A stretch of DNA of 64,000 nt. It comes from Citrobacter sedlakii NBRC 105722. GTDB taxonomy: Bacteria; Pseudomonadota; Gammaproteobacteria; Enterobacterales; Enterobacteriaceae. The stretch spans positions 62,001 through 126,000 of the forward strand of contig NZ_BBNB01000002.1 in assembly GCF_000759835.1 (NCBI RefSeq). The letters run 5' to 3'. A program made the position numbers and the translations under genes. The first letter of the stretch is position 1. Every line of letters begins with the position of its first letter. Below are positions 49,985 to 58,750 of the stretch, piece after piece. The notes below the pieces were generated by a model. The model was given only the letters and a program-made list of their open reading frames with translations. It was not told where the DNA came from and searched no databases.

Positions 49985-50488
49985 ATGAAAAAGAGCGCAT
50001 TGATTCTTGCCCTGGGTGTGATCGCGCAAGCTAACGCGGATGATATTCAGATTCAGATGAACGGTAATATCTTCGCAAATACCTGCATCGTTGACAGCGC
50101 CAGCCGCAATCTGACGGTGGATTTAGGCCAGGCGGTTTCCGGTAGCTTTAAAGACATTGGCGACACCGGTGAATGGAAAGACTTTTCCCTGACGGTGACG
50201 CATTGCCCGGAATCGCTCACCCTTGCTACAGCTTTTTTTTATGGAAAGCCTGACAGCTCGCACCCGACAAAATTCGCCAATATCGGTAGCGCCAAAGGAC
50301 TGGCGCTGGAACTCGCGGACCGCCAGGACCATATGCTTATCGCCCCCCAGGCCGCGTTCAGCGCGGTGATCAACCCCAGCGACCGCACGGCCACCTTTCC
50401 GCTGGCGGCGCGTTATTACGCTACCGCCATGCCCGTCACCGCCGGCACGTTCAGCAGCGTTGTGCAGGTGACCTTCACTTACCAGTAG
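49985..50488 (+). CDS. Fimbrial minor subunit
   Basis: 167-residue pilin-family protein with signal peptide MKKSALILALGVIAQANA and mature start DDIQIQMNGNIFANTCIVDS, Cys pair (NTCIV, THCPES) and chaperone-recognition end VVQVTFTYQ. Last in the operon, so probably a tip or adaptor subunit. An in-frame GTG at 49976 overlaps the adhesin stop, but ATG at 49985 starts the signal peptide. Its final 14 bases overlap the 3' end of dinG on the other strand. Confidence 0.88.
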   Translation: MKKSALILALGVIAQANADDIQIQMNGNIFANTCIVDSASRNLTVDLGQAVSGSFKDIGDTGEWKDFSLTVTHCPESLTLATAFFYGKPDSSHPTKFANIGSAKGLALELADRQDHMLIAPQAAFSAVINPSDRTATFPLAARYYATAMPVTAGTFSSVVQVTFTYQ

Positions 50489-52652
50489 GACTGCGCCCCT
50501 TAGCACGGATGCTTTTTCTTCGCCCGGCAGCCACTTTTGCCGGGCGTTTTTTTACTTCCGGCACCTCCGGGCGTTCAATGGGGAAAACAGGCAGCGCGTC
50601 CAGTAGCCGCTTGCCGTAATTTTTGGTCAACAGCCGCTTGTCATAAATCACCACTTCGCCCCAGCAGCCGTGGCTACGGATCAGACGACCGACCTGCTGG
50701 ATGAGGTTAAACGATGCCGCAGGCAAACTCTGCACCTCAAACGGATAACGATTCAGGCTTTTTAGCCATTCGCCTTCGGTAATGACCACCGGGCTGTCAA
50801 TGGGCGGAAAGGCGATCTTATGGATATGCACCTGACTGAGTAATTCGCCTTTCAGGTCCAGCCCTTCGGCAAAGGATTGCAGCCCGACCAGCACGCTGCG
50901 CTCGCCGCCTTCCACCCGCTTGCGATGCAGTTCCACCAGCCGATAGCGTGGCTGATCGCCCTGCACTAACAGCAGTAACCGCAGGTCGGTAACGTACTCA
51001 AGAAAGCGTTGCATCGCCCTGCCGCTGGCGAACAGCACCAGCATGCCGAGGTGCTTTTTGCTTTCGACCTGCTGACGAAAATAGGCAGCCATTTCGGCAA
51101 TGTGCTGCTCTTCGTTATCAATGAGCGGCTCATAGCGCATCTGCGGGATAACAATTTTTCCTTGCTCAACGTGGTTAAACGGCGAGTCGAGCGCGACAAA
51201 GCGGTCTCCCGCTTTTTCCTTCAGACCGCTCATCTCCTGAAGCCGCGAAAAGCTGTTCAGCGAGCGCAGCGTGGCGGAGGTGACGATAATATGCGGCACG
51301 CTGCGCCAGAGCAGCCGTTCAAGCTGGTCGCTTACCCGGATGCCAACGCAGTGGAACCAGACGTGGATCTGCCCGTCGCGCACCTCCCGCGTCGTCCATT
51401 TGGTGACCGGCGCGCCGGAAGACTGCGCCAGCGAAGCCAACCGCCATAGCTTGCTTTGCGCTTCGAACATCCCCAGGGCCCGGTTCATCTGCAGAATCAC
51501 CCGGTGCAGGCGAACCACATCGTGACTGCCGGTTTTCTCGCTGAGATCGTTTATGAAAAGTTCAGCCAGCCCGCGCAGCGTTTCGGTCAGCTTCGCCAGC
51601 CGCTGACAAATCTCCATTACCTCGTCCGGCAACTCGCCCATCGCGAAGCGATGTTCTGCCTCCTGAGCGGCGGGCATATACAGATTGAGAATGTTATTCA
51701 ACGAGGCGATAAGTTCGTACAGCTCTTCACAGTGGGCGTTCAGGCGCTCGGGATTTGCCAGCGGCGGCGTGGTCTTGGGACGAAACTGCTCCATGCAGGT
51801 CGCCACCAGTTTGGTGAACAAATCCAACTGAAGCCGATACCAGGGGGCGGTGATTTCTGCGCTCATCTCCAGCGCGTCACGGGCGACGTCCGGCAGGTGA
51901 TGGCCTTCATCCAGCACCAGCAGCAGGTTTTTCGGGTCCGGCAGCACGGCCTCGCTTTCCATCGCCGCCATCACCAGCGCATGGTTAGCCACTACCACTT
52001 CCGCTTCCTGAATTTCACGGCGAGCGACAAAGAACGGACATTCACGGTAATAATGGCAGTTGCGGTTCAGACAACTGGCTTTGTCGGTACTCAGGCGTCG
52101 CCAGAGATCGTCATCAATGGCGATATCCGTATGATCGCGCAGGCCGTCCCAGCGGTAGCCGTCAAGGGAGGCTTTCAGCTTCGCGCAGCGCTTTTGTTCT
52201 TCCTGATTGTTTGGCGTCAGTTCGTCCTCAAGAAACGCCAGTAAATCCTGCTGACTGGGTTCGGAACTGGCGAGCGCCGCCAGGTTGCGGGGGCACACAT
52301 AGCGTCCGCGCCCAAACGCGGCGGTAAAGCGGAGATCGGGAATGATTTTGCGCAGCAGCGGCAGATCTTTACTGTAGATCTGATCCTGTAACGCCACGTT
52401 GGCGGTACTGACCACCAGCGTCTTTTGCTCTTCGCGGGCGATGGCGATACCGGGAATGAGATACGAGAGGGTTTTCCCCACCCCGGTTGGCGCTTCAATC
52501 GCCAGATGCCGCCCTTCTTCGCCACTCAGCGTTTTTGCCACGTCAGCAATCATCTGTCGCTGCGGCGCGCGGGGGATAAAGTCGGGGATCTGTTCCTGAA
52601 GCGCCTTATACCAGGCGGCGATTTGCGCTTTTAGCGCGGCGGTTAATGCCAT
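50475..52652 (-). CDS. dinG: ATP-dependent DNA helicase DinG
   Basis: 725-residue XPD-like superfamily 2 helicase with an iron-sulfur cluster, 5'-3', active on R-loops and D-loops at damaged forks. Walker A is EAPTGVGKT, the DEAH-type box is LVLDEGHH, and cluster cysteines lie in RYVCPRN, KRCAKLK and SCLNRNCHYYRECPF. C-terminal motif VI is QQVGRLIRSHGCWG. Start MALTAALKAQIAAW at 52652. A LexA box lies just upstream. The last 25 residues (from VKKRPAKVAAGRRK) differ from E. coli and are encoded through a terminator hairpin shared with the fimbrial operon. Confidence 0.95.
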   Translation of the reverse strand: MALTAALKAQIAAWYKALQEQIPDFIPRAPQRQMIADVAKTLSGEEGRHLAIEAPTGVGKTLSYLIPGIAIAREEQKTLVVSTANVALQDQIYSKDLPLLRKIIPDLRFTAAFGRGRYVCPRNLAALASSEPSQQDLLAFLEDELTPNNQEEQKRCAKLKASLDGYRWDGLRDHTDIAIDDDLWRRLSTDKASCLNRNCHYYRECPFFVARREIQEAEVVVANHALVMAAMESEAVLPDPKNLLLVLDEGHHLPDVARDALEMSAEITAPWYRLQLDLFTKLVATCMEQFRPKTTPPLANPERLNAHCEELYELIASLNNILNLYMPAAQEAEHRFAMGELPDEVMEICQRLAKLTETLRGLAELFINDLSEKTGSHDVVRLHRVILQMNRALGMFEAQSKLWRLASLAQSSGAPVTKWTTREVRDGQIHVWFHCVGIRVSDQLERLLWRSVPHIIVTSATLRSLNSFSRLQEMSGLKEKAGDRFVALDSPFNHVEQGKIVIPQMRYEPLIDNEEQHIAEMAAYFRQQVESKKHLGMLVLFASGRAMQRFLEYVTDLRLLLLVQGDQPRYRLVELHRKRVEGGERSVLVGLQSFAEGLDLKGELLSQVHIHKIAFPPIDSPVVITEGEWLKSLNRYPFEVQSLPAASFNLIQQVGRLIRSHGCWGEVVIYDKRLLTKNYGKRLLDALPVFPIERPEVPEVKKRPAKVAAGRRKSIRAKGRSPTGK
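50521..50553 (+). terminator. Terminator of the fimbrial operon, inside the dinG 3' end
   Basis: Nine-base perfect stem CGCCCGGCA (50521-50529) with TGCCGGGCG (50538-50546) followed by seven T residues. In the plus direction it ends the fimbrial transcript. It lies within the coding sequence of the DinG tail on the minus strand, where it encodes RPAKVAAGR. Confidence 0.85.
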
Positions 52653-52666
52653 GAGAAAACCTGAAA

Positions 52667-52686
52667 CACTGTATAAACAGCCACTA
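52667..52686. promoter_or_regulatory. LexA box of dinG
   Basis: CACTGTATAAACAGCCACTA; its reverse complement matches the E. coli dinG LexA site in nearly every base (TGGCTGTTTATACAGT core). It lies 15 bases ahead of the dinG ATG and supports SOS control. The remaining 130 bases up to rhlE show no gene; ybiA, found here in E. coli, is absent. Confidence 0.8.
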
Positions 52687-52816
52687 TTGTGGCACATTTC
52701 AGGTTCAGTCAGTACCTTTTTTACCGGTTCTGGAAAGCCGCTCGCAACACGAGTTCAAAGCGCGGGGGTTGGACTGCCGGACAGCGCGGTGAATTGCGCT
52801 TATCCGGCTTACGACA

Positions 52817-54175
52817 TTACTGTGCCGGGGTAATCCGACGCGGGCGGCGCGGCGGTCGCGGCTTATCACCCGCCGGTTTGCCTTCGCCGCTGCGCGGTTT
52901 GGCTTTCGGCGCGCCGCCGTCCTGACGACGCGGCTGTTGCCCACGGCCCGCTCCCTGACCTTGTCCCTGACGGCCACGACCGCCACCGCCGCCACGCTGC
53001 TGGCGCCCGTTCTGGATGGGCTCCGCTTTGATTGACGGGTCCGGCTCATAACCCGGCGTGGTGATGCGCGGGATCTCTTTCTTCAGCAGTTTTTCAATAT
53101 CGCGCAGCAGCTTATGTTCATCGACACACACCAGCGACAGCGCCTCGCCGGTGGCGGCGGCACGCCCGGTACGCCCGATACGGTGGACATAATCTTCCGG
53201 CACGTTCGGCAGTTCATAGTTCACCACGTGCGGCAGTTCTTCAATATCCAGTCCACGCGCCGCGATGTCGGTCGCCACCAGCACGCGAATATCGCCGGAT
53301 TTGAAATCAGCCAGCGCGCGGGTACGTGCGCCCTGGCTCTTGTTGCCGTGGATCGCCGCGCTGCGAATGCCGTCTTTATTCAGTTGCTCCGCCAGATGGT
53401 TAGCGCCGTGCTTGGTGCGGGTGAATACCAGCACCTGCTGCCAGTTCCCCTGGCCGATCATCTGGGAAAGCAGTTCGCGTTTGCGTTTTTTGTCGACGAA
53501 ATGAACGTGCTGCGTCACCTGCTCAGAGGCGGTGTTGCGACGCGCCACTTCGATCTCCAGCGGGTTATGCAGCAGCTTTTCGGCAAGCGCCTTAATGTCG
53601 TCAGAAAAGGTCGCAGAGAACAGCAGGTTCTGGCGCTTCGCCGGCAGCTTCGCCAGCACGCGACGGATATCGTGAATAAAGCCCATATCCAGCATGCGGT
53701 CAGCTTCGTCGAGCACCAGGATTTCAATTTGATCCAGCTTCACTGCATTCTGGTGTTCGAGATCCAGCAAACGGCCCGGCGTCGCCACCAGCACATCCAC
53801 ACCGCCGCGCAGCTTCATCATCTGCGGGTTAATGCTCACGCCGCCGAAGACCACCAGCGAACGAATGTTCAGATACTTACTGTAATCACGGACGTTCTCG
53901 CCAATCTGCGCCGCCAGTTCGCGGGTGGGCGTCAGGATCAGCGCCCGTACCGGACGACGGCCCTTGGCATGGGGCTGTTGGGTAATAAGGTGCTGCAACA
54001 ACGGCAGCGTGAAGCCAGCGGTTTTACCGGTGCCGGTCTGCGCGCTCGCCATCAGGTCACGGCCTTCCAGCACCGCAGGGATCGCCTGCTGCTGAATAGG
54101 GGTAGGTTCACGGTAACCCTGCTCGGCAATGGCGCGCAGAATTTCAGGGTTCAAACCCAGGGAATCAAAAGACAT
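52817..54175 (-). CDS. rhlE: ATP-dependent RNA helicase RhlE
   Basis: 452-residue DEAD-box helicase. Q motif [13 protein letters not shown], motif I AQTGTGKT, motif [15 protein letters not shown] in LFSATF, motif [11 protein letters not shown]. The basic C-terminal tail (about residues 380-452) is rich in Arg, Gly and Pro, as in E. coli RhlE, and mediates RNA or partner binding. It works in ribosome assembly and RNA decay with the degradosome. Start [13 protein letters not shown]. It is monocistronic here, separated from the next minus-strand operon upstream by about 260 bases. Confidence 0.96.
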   Translation of the reverse strand: MSFDSLGLNPEILRAIAEQGYREPTPIQQQAIPAVLEGRDLMASAQTGTGKTAGFTLPLLQHLITQQPHAKGRRPVRALILTPTRELAAQIGENVRDYSKYLNIRSLVVFGGVSINPQMMKLRGGVDVLVATPGRLLDLEHQNAVKLDQIEILVLDEADRMLDMGFIHDIRRVLAKLPAKRQNLLFSATFSDDIKALAEKLLHNPLEIEVARRNTASEQVTQHVHFVDKKRKRELLSQMIGQGNWQQVLVFTRTKHGANHLAEQLNKDGIRSAAIHGNKSQGARTRALADFKSGDIRVLVATDIAARGLDIEELPHVVNYELPNVPEDYVHRIGRTGRAAATGEALSLVCVDEHKLLRDIEKLLKKEIPRITTPGYEPDPSIKAEPIQNGRQQRGGGGGRGRQGQGQGAGRGQQPRRQDGGAPKAKPRSGEGKPAGDKPRPPRRPRRITPAQ

Positions 54176-54441
54176 AACTACTCCGGACCGCCCCGACCGT
54201 TCCCGGTGTCGTTTTCAGGGAGATACTTACAATTTGGAAATGACAAAAACCACAATGTCATGAAGAGGCGGAGTGTAGCAGTTTTTGTGACAGAGCGCAT
54301 AAATATCCCATCGCTCAGGTTTATACGGTCACGCGGCGGCGCGGAAGTTTTTATCAAACCGGTTTCTGAGTGAATTAATCGACACGGAAACCTTAACCAG
54401 AAAGTGAAAAGTACCGCCGCAGAACGCGGCGGCGAAAGCCT

Positions 54442-55440
54442 TTAACGCAGGCGATGTTTAATTTTATCAACCATCATCGCCGTTGAAATACCGTAACGGT
54501 CATGCAGGGTTGGCAACGCCCCGGCCAGCAGAAATTCATCCGGCAGACCAATGGTATCGAGTTCGCAACGCACGCCTTTACGCATCAGCAGCGCGGCGAC
54601 CGCTTCACCCAGCCCGCCAATGCAGGTGTGGTTTTCCGCCGTGATCACCAGCCGGCCTGGCTTTGACGCCTGCTCAACCAGGGTTTTCTCATCCAGCGGC
54701 TTGATGGTCGGGACGTGCAGCACTGCGGCGCTGATATTATCGGCGCGCAGTTTTTCCGCGGTTTCCAGCGCGCGCATGGTCATCAGACCGGAGGAGATAA
54801 TCAGCACATCGTTGCCATCCTCCAGCAGCTTCGCTTTCCCCAACTCAAACTTGTAGTCATATTTATCCAACACCAGCGGCACTTTGCCGCGCAGCAAGCG
54901 CATATAAACCGGGCCGTTATGGTCGGCCATCGCCGGGACCGCCTGCTCAATTTCCAGCGCATCGCACGGATCGATGATGGTCATGCCAGGGATGCCGCGC
55001 ATGATCGCCAGATCTTCCGTCGCCTGATGGCTGGGACCGTAGCCAGTGGTCAGTCCCGGCAGCGCCGCGCAGATCTTCACATTAAGATGCTCTTCCGCGA
55101 TGACCTGATGGATAAAGTCATAGGCGCGGCGAGTGGCGAACACCGCGTAGGTGGTGGCGAACGGGATAAAGCCCTCTTTCGCCATACCGCCTGCGGCGCC
55201 CATCAGCAATTGCTCCGCCATCCCCATCTGGAAAAAGCGTTCCGGATGGGCCTGAGCGAAAATATGCAGATCGGTGTACTTCGACAGGTCAGCCGTCATG
55301 CCGACGATCTCTGGCCGCTCCGCCGCCAGCTTTGCCAGAGCGACGCCAAACGGCGCGGCAACGGTAGCCTGACCTTCATCCGCGATGGAGGCGATCATCG
55401 CCGAGGTTTTTAAACGGGGTTTAGGGGTTGTCTGGCTCAT
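54442..55440 (-). CDS. Transketolase, C-terminal subunit (split enzyme)
   Basis: 332 residues covering the pyrimidine-binding and C-terminal domains of transketolase, as in two-subunit enzymes. Visible segments are TADLSKYTDLHIFAQAHPERFFQMGMAEQ (with the catalytic Glu in GMAEQ), TTGYGPSHQATEDLAIMR and the C-terminal GRLVITAENHTCIGGLGEA. It needs the companion N-terminal subunit. Its ATG overlaps the stop of that gene by one base (TAATG). Last gene of an operon MFS-SDR-TktN-TktC. The donor ketose and acceptor are unknown; split transketolases occur in specialised sugar pathways such as D-apiose breakdown. Confidence 0.9.
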   Translation of the reverse strand: MSQTTPKPRLKTSAMIASIADEGQATVAAPFGVALAKLAAERPEIVGMTADLSKYTDLHIFAQAHPERFFQMGMAEQLLMGAAGGMAKEGFIPFATTYAVFATRRAYDFIHQVIAEEHLNVKICAALPGLTTGYGPSHQATEDLAIMRGIPGMTIIDPCDALEIEQAVPAMADHNGPVYMRLLRGKVPLVLDKYDYKFELGKAKLLEDGNDVLIISSGLMTMRALETAEKLRADNISAAVLHVPTIKPLDEKTLVEQASKPGRLVITAENHTCIGGLGEAVAALLMRKGVRCELDTIGLPDEFLLAGALPTLHDRYGISTAMMVDKIKHRLR

Positions 55441-56285
55441 TACAGCACTCCTTCCGGTTTGTTGGCATCGAGCACGGCAATGGCTTTCTGCCATTCGTCA
55501 GCATCAACGCGAATAAAATGGTTTTTATCGCGCGTTTCGAGGAACGGAACGCCTTTGCCCATCAGCGTGTCGCAGATAATGACCCGTGGCTGTTCGCCGC
55601 GATGGCTCTTCGCGTTATCAAACGCCTCGACGACTGCGGCGACATCGTTACCGTCCACCCGCTGTACGTACCAGCCGAAAGCCGCCCATTTTTCATGTAA
55701 CGGTTCGAAGCCGAGAATTTTGCGTGAGTCTCCGTCGGCCTGCTGCTTGTTAACATCCACGATATTGATAAGGTTGGTCAGCCCGTAGTGCGCCGCAGAC
55801 ATCGCGGCTTCCCAGGTGGAACCTTCATCCAGTTCGCCATCCGACATGGAGTTATACACCCATGAATCGCTCTGCTTTTGCTTCAGCCCCAGCGCCATGC
55901 CTACCGCAATAGACAGTCCCTGCCCCAGCGATCCGCCGGACATCTCCATCCCCGGCGTATACGTCGCCATGCCGGACATCGGCAGACGGCTGTCATCTGA
56001 ACCGTAGGTTTCCAGCTCCGGCTCAGGAATGATCCCCGCCTCCAGCAGCGCCGCATAGTAGGCAATGGCATAGTGACCATGGGAAAGCAGGAAGCGATCG
56101 CGCCCTTCCCATTCCGGTTCCTCCGCACGATACGTCATCGCATGGCTAAACGCAGTCGCCAGCACATCGGCGTAGCCCAGCGCCTGACCGATATACCCCT
56201 GCCCCTGAACTTCGCCCATGCGCAGGGCGTAGCGCCGAATGCGCCAGGCCGCCGCCGCGACTTTCTGAACTTCTGTCATCTTCAT
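55440..56285 (-). CDS. Transketolase, N-terminal thiamine-diphosphate subunit (split enzyme)
   Basis: 281 residues corresponding to the thiamine diphosphate-binding N-terminal domain of transketolase. SHGHYAIAYYAALLEAG carries the substrate/cofactor histidines, GGSLGQGLSIAVGMALG is the conserved glycine-rich turn, and MSDGELDEGSTWEAAMSA with VDVNKQQADG forms the magnesium-diphosphate motif, with Ser where Gly is usual (GDG). GAGGG stands ahead of ATG at 56285; an alternative ATG two codons on is possible. One-base overlap with the C-terminal subunit indicates coupled production. Confidence 0.9.
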   Translation of the reverse strand: MKMTEVQKVAAAAWRIRRYALRMGEVQGQGYIGQALGYADVLATAFSHAMTYRAEEPEWEGRDRFLLSHGHYAIAYYAALLEAGIIPEPELETYGSDDSRLPMSGMATYTPGMEMSGGSLGQGLSIAVGMALGLKQKQSDSWVYNSMSDGELDEGSTWEAAMSAAHYGLTNLINIVDVNKQQADGDSRKILGFEPLHEKWAAFGWYVQRVDGNDVAAVVEAFDNAKSHRGEQPRVIICDTLMGKGVPFLETRDKNHFIRVDADEWQKAIAVLDANKPEGVL

Positions 56286-56299
56286 CAGAGTGCCCTCGC

Positions 56300-57049
56300 T
56301 TAATGGATTAACATGCCGCCGTTAACGTCCAGGGTAATACCGGTGGAATAGGAGGAGAGATCGCTGCCGAGGAACAGCGCGGCGCGCGCAATATCGACGG
56401 CGTCGCCAAGTCGGTTCATCGGAATGCCTGCCAGAATGTTGGCGGTCATTTCATCGGTCAGCTTCCCGGCGGTGATGTCCGTCTGGATCAGCCCCGGGGT
56501 GATGCAGTTTACGCGCACATTGTCCGGCCCCAGTTCGCGCGCCATCGCCCGCGCCAGTCCTAATACCCCGGCTTTCGCCGCGCTATAGTGTGGGCCGCCG
56601 AAAATACCGCCGCCGCGCTGGGCGGAAACGGAGGAGATGCAGACAATGCTGCCGGATTTCTGCGCGCGCATTAGCGGAATGACCGCCTGCGACATCAGCA
56701 GCGTGCCGCGCAGGCTGACATCTAACACTGCGTCATAATTTTCGCGTTTGATATCCATTAATTTAATAGGCTGTGTAATACCGGCATTATTAACCAGCAC
56801 ATCAACCCGGCCATATTTCGCCACAATTTGTTCCATTGCAGCACTGACCTGCGCTTCGTCCGCCACGTTCGCCGCAAGGCCAAGATGATCGTCGCCTAAC
56901 GATTTCGCCGCCGCTTCACTGGCCTCTTTATTTAAATCAATAATTACAACCTTTGCGCCATTTTCCGCAAATAACTTCGCTGTCGCGAAACCTAAACCGC
57001 GAACGGAAGCCGCGCCAGTCACAATGGCGACTTTATTTGTTAATAACAT
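56300..57049 (-). CDS. Short-chain dehydrogenase/reductase
   Basis: 249-residue classical SDR. The Rossmann glycine motif is TGAASVRGLGFATA, with two residues more than the usual TGxxxGxG spacing, a known variant. NNAG (residue 87 region), the catalytic Ser in CISSVSAQRG and YSAAK (Tyr-x3-Lys) are intact; the acidic residue in VVIIDLN favours NAD over NADP. It probably oxidises or reduces a sugar, polyol or sugar acid brought in by the adjoining transporter. GGAGT ahead of ATG at 57049 fixes the start. It lies between the MFS gene and the transketolase pair. Confidence 0.9.
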   Translation of the reverse strand: MLLTNKVAIVTGAASVRGLGFATAKLFAENGAKVVIIDLNKEASEAAAKSLGDDHLGLAANVADEAQVSAAMEQIVAKYGRVDVLVNNAGITQPIKLMDIKRENYDAVLDVSLRGTLLMSQAVIPLMRAQKSGSIVCISSVSAQRGGGIFGGPHYSAAKAGVLGLARAMARELGPDNVRVNCITPGLIQTDITAGKLTDEMTANILAGIPMNRLGDAVDIARAALFLGSDLSSYSTGITLDVNGGMLIH

Positions 57050-57099
57050 AAATTTACTCCATGACATTACGTCATATTAATTGATAAGAGAAAGATTTA

Positions 57100-58428
57100 T
57101 TATTGTGGTTCATCAAGAAACAGAATCACCACTAAACCAATCGCTGCGCAAATACCAAAATAGGTGAAGACAGAATTAAAGCTGCCGGTATTATCAAGTA
57201 AAAAGCCGGCTACCATAGGGGAAACAAACCCACCGAGATTACCGCCGCTATTAATAATAGAGGAGGCAATGGGATACGTTTTAGCATCAGAAACCGCCAT
57301 ACCATAAGCGGTAAACGCGGGCCAGCCAATATTCAGACACAGGCCGACAAAAAATAATCCTACGCACACTGCCGCGGTGCTTGCCGGAATATTTAGCATG
57401 ATAAGCATCATTATAACGGTTGAAACGGCGGTAAAAATCATTGTCGGTTTGCGTCGACGCCCGAGTAGTTTATCAGAGATATACCCGCCGCCAATCGCGC
57501 CGACAAATCCTCCAATGCAAGGCATACTGGCAACCAGCCCCATACTCATAAAGTCGAAGCCTTTTTCTTTCACCAGATAAAGCGGAATCCAGGTCAACAG
57601 GCCATACAGCACGCTGACCATCATAAAATAAGCCAGACAATCGCCGAGAATATTCTTCGACGTAAATAATCCTTTCGCCGTATCTATGGGTGCCATTTTT
57701 CTCACCCGGATGAATTTATCCAGCCACGTAAATTTATCCGCAACGATAATATTTTCACGCGTTTGATTATTTTCGCCCTGGCTGGCGTTAATTTCTGCCA
57801 GTTCACTCTCTGAAACAAAACGGCTTTCCGAAGGTTTGGTTTTCACCAGCAGATACCAGGCGATGGCTGCCACAATGCCCGGAATGGCGAAAGAATAGAA
57901 TACCCAGCGCCAGCCCCAGGTTACCGCTATCCAGACCGCCAGCGGTGGAACGATAATCGGGGCAAACATCGTCGCGGCAATATACACGCCCGTCGCTGTG
58001 GCTTTTTCTTTGGGCGGAAACCAGCTATTGATGGTCGACGCCAGCCCAACCGGACACGGCCCTTCGCTCAACCCCAGACCCAGGCGCACCAGTTTTAAGC
58101 CCAGGACCGAGCTGACGGTGCCCATCAACCAGGTAAATGCGGAAAAACCAAAGATAGATAATGAAACCAACCCGCGCGTGCCACGCTTCGCAATGAAAAA
58201 ACCGGCTGGAATCTGACTTACCGCATATCCCAAAAAGAACATACTGGCGATCGCACCGGCCTCGAAGTTGTTGATATGAAACTCATCGATGATAAACGGC
58301 AGTACGGCGCCGATATTCGTACGATCGGCATAATTAATGGCATACACCAGGAAAATCATCGTTAAAACGACAAAACGATACTTTGTTTTCCTGGTGTCGG
58401 TACAGACAACCGTATCTATACGTGACAT
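57100..58428 (-). CDS. MFS transporter, anion:cation symporter (ACS) type
   Basis: 442-residue inner-membrane protein with about 12 helices. The ACS-family look is clear: RFVVLTMIFLVYAINYADRTNIG in helix 1, GYAVSQIPAGFFIAKRGTRG after helix 2, and GLGLSEGPCPVGLASTINSWFPP. Relatives carry hexuronates, galactonate, glucarate, tartrate or phthalate, so a sugar acid or other organic anion is the likely cargo. It is the first gene of the operon and faces the LysR gene; the site for that regulator is probably the nested dyad at 58537-58555. Confidence 0.9.
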   Translation of the reverse strand: MSRIDTVVCTDTRKTKYRFVVLTMIFLVYAINYADRTNIGAVLPFIIDEFHINNFEAGAIASMFFLGYAVSQIPAGFFIAKRGTRGLVSLSIFGFSAFTWLMGTVSSVLGLKLVRLGLGLSEGPCPVGLASTINSWFPPKEKATATGVYIAATMFAPIIVPPLAVWIAVTWGWRWVFYSFAIPGIVAAIAWYLLVKTKPSESRFVSESELAEINASQGENNQTRENIIVADKFTWLDKFIRVRKMAPIDTAKGLFTSKNILGDCLAYFMMVSVLYGLLTWIPLYLVKEKGFDFMSMGLVASMPCIGGFVGAIGGGYISDKLLGRRRKPTMIFTAVSTVIMMLIMLNIPASTAAVCVGLFFVGLCLNIGWPAFTAYGMAVSDAKTYPIASSIINSGGNLGGFVSPMVAGFLLDNTGSFNSVFTYFGICAAIGLVVILFLDEPQ

Positions 58429-58536
58429 AGGGTATCCTCTTTATTGTTTTATCTTTTTTCGTGCCCGTCGCCGCAGCACCTTTATTCAGACCTTCAAGGG
58501 CAATATAACAACGTGATCAAAAATCGGCATTTAGAT

Positions 58537-58555
58537 AACCTCAATTTAGGTTGAG
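58537..58555. promoter_or_regulatory. Nested dyads, probable LysR operator
   Basis: Two overlapping perfect dyads share the same bases: AACCT-N6-AGGTT at 58537-58552 and CTCAA-N6-TTGAG at 58540-58555. They lie near the middle of the 322-base divergent region between the transporter and LysR genes, about 110 bases ahead of the transporter start, the usual place of a LysR recognition site. The rest of the region is AT-rich with no other feature I can name. Confidence 0.6.
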
Positions 58556-58750
58556 AAAAATTTGATTCGTGACTGCATTCAAATTAAAGCGATCCTGGAA
58601 AGCCAATTTTCCAAATCATAAAATGCGATCGGCCTCACAATTCATTACCTTAACCCCCTGATAACGTAGAAAAATTATGCTGAATATTTGCCTAATTGCA
58701 CGCCAGCTGTTTATCTGTTTCTTCTCATTGCTTTCATCGGGAATAGAATT

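Noticed and set aside
53114-54373. 419-codon open frame antisense to rhlE
   Set aside because: Shadow of a conserved DEAD-box helicase gene; composition is rich in His, Arg and Gln and no domain is visible.
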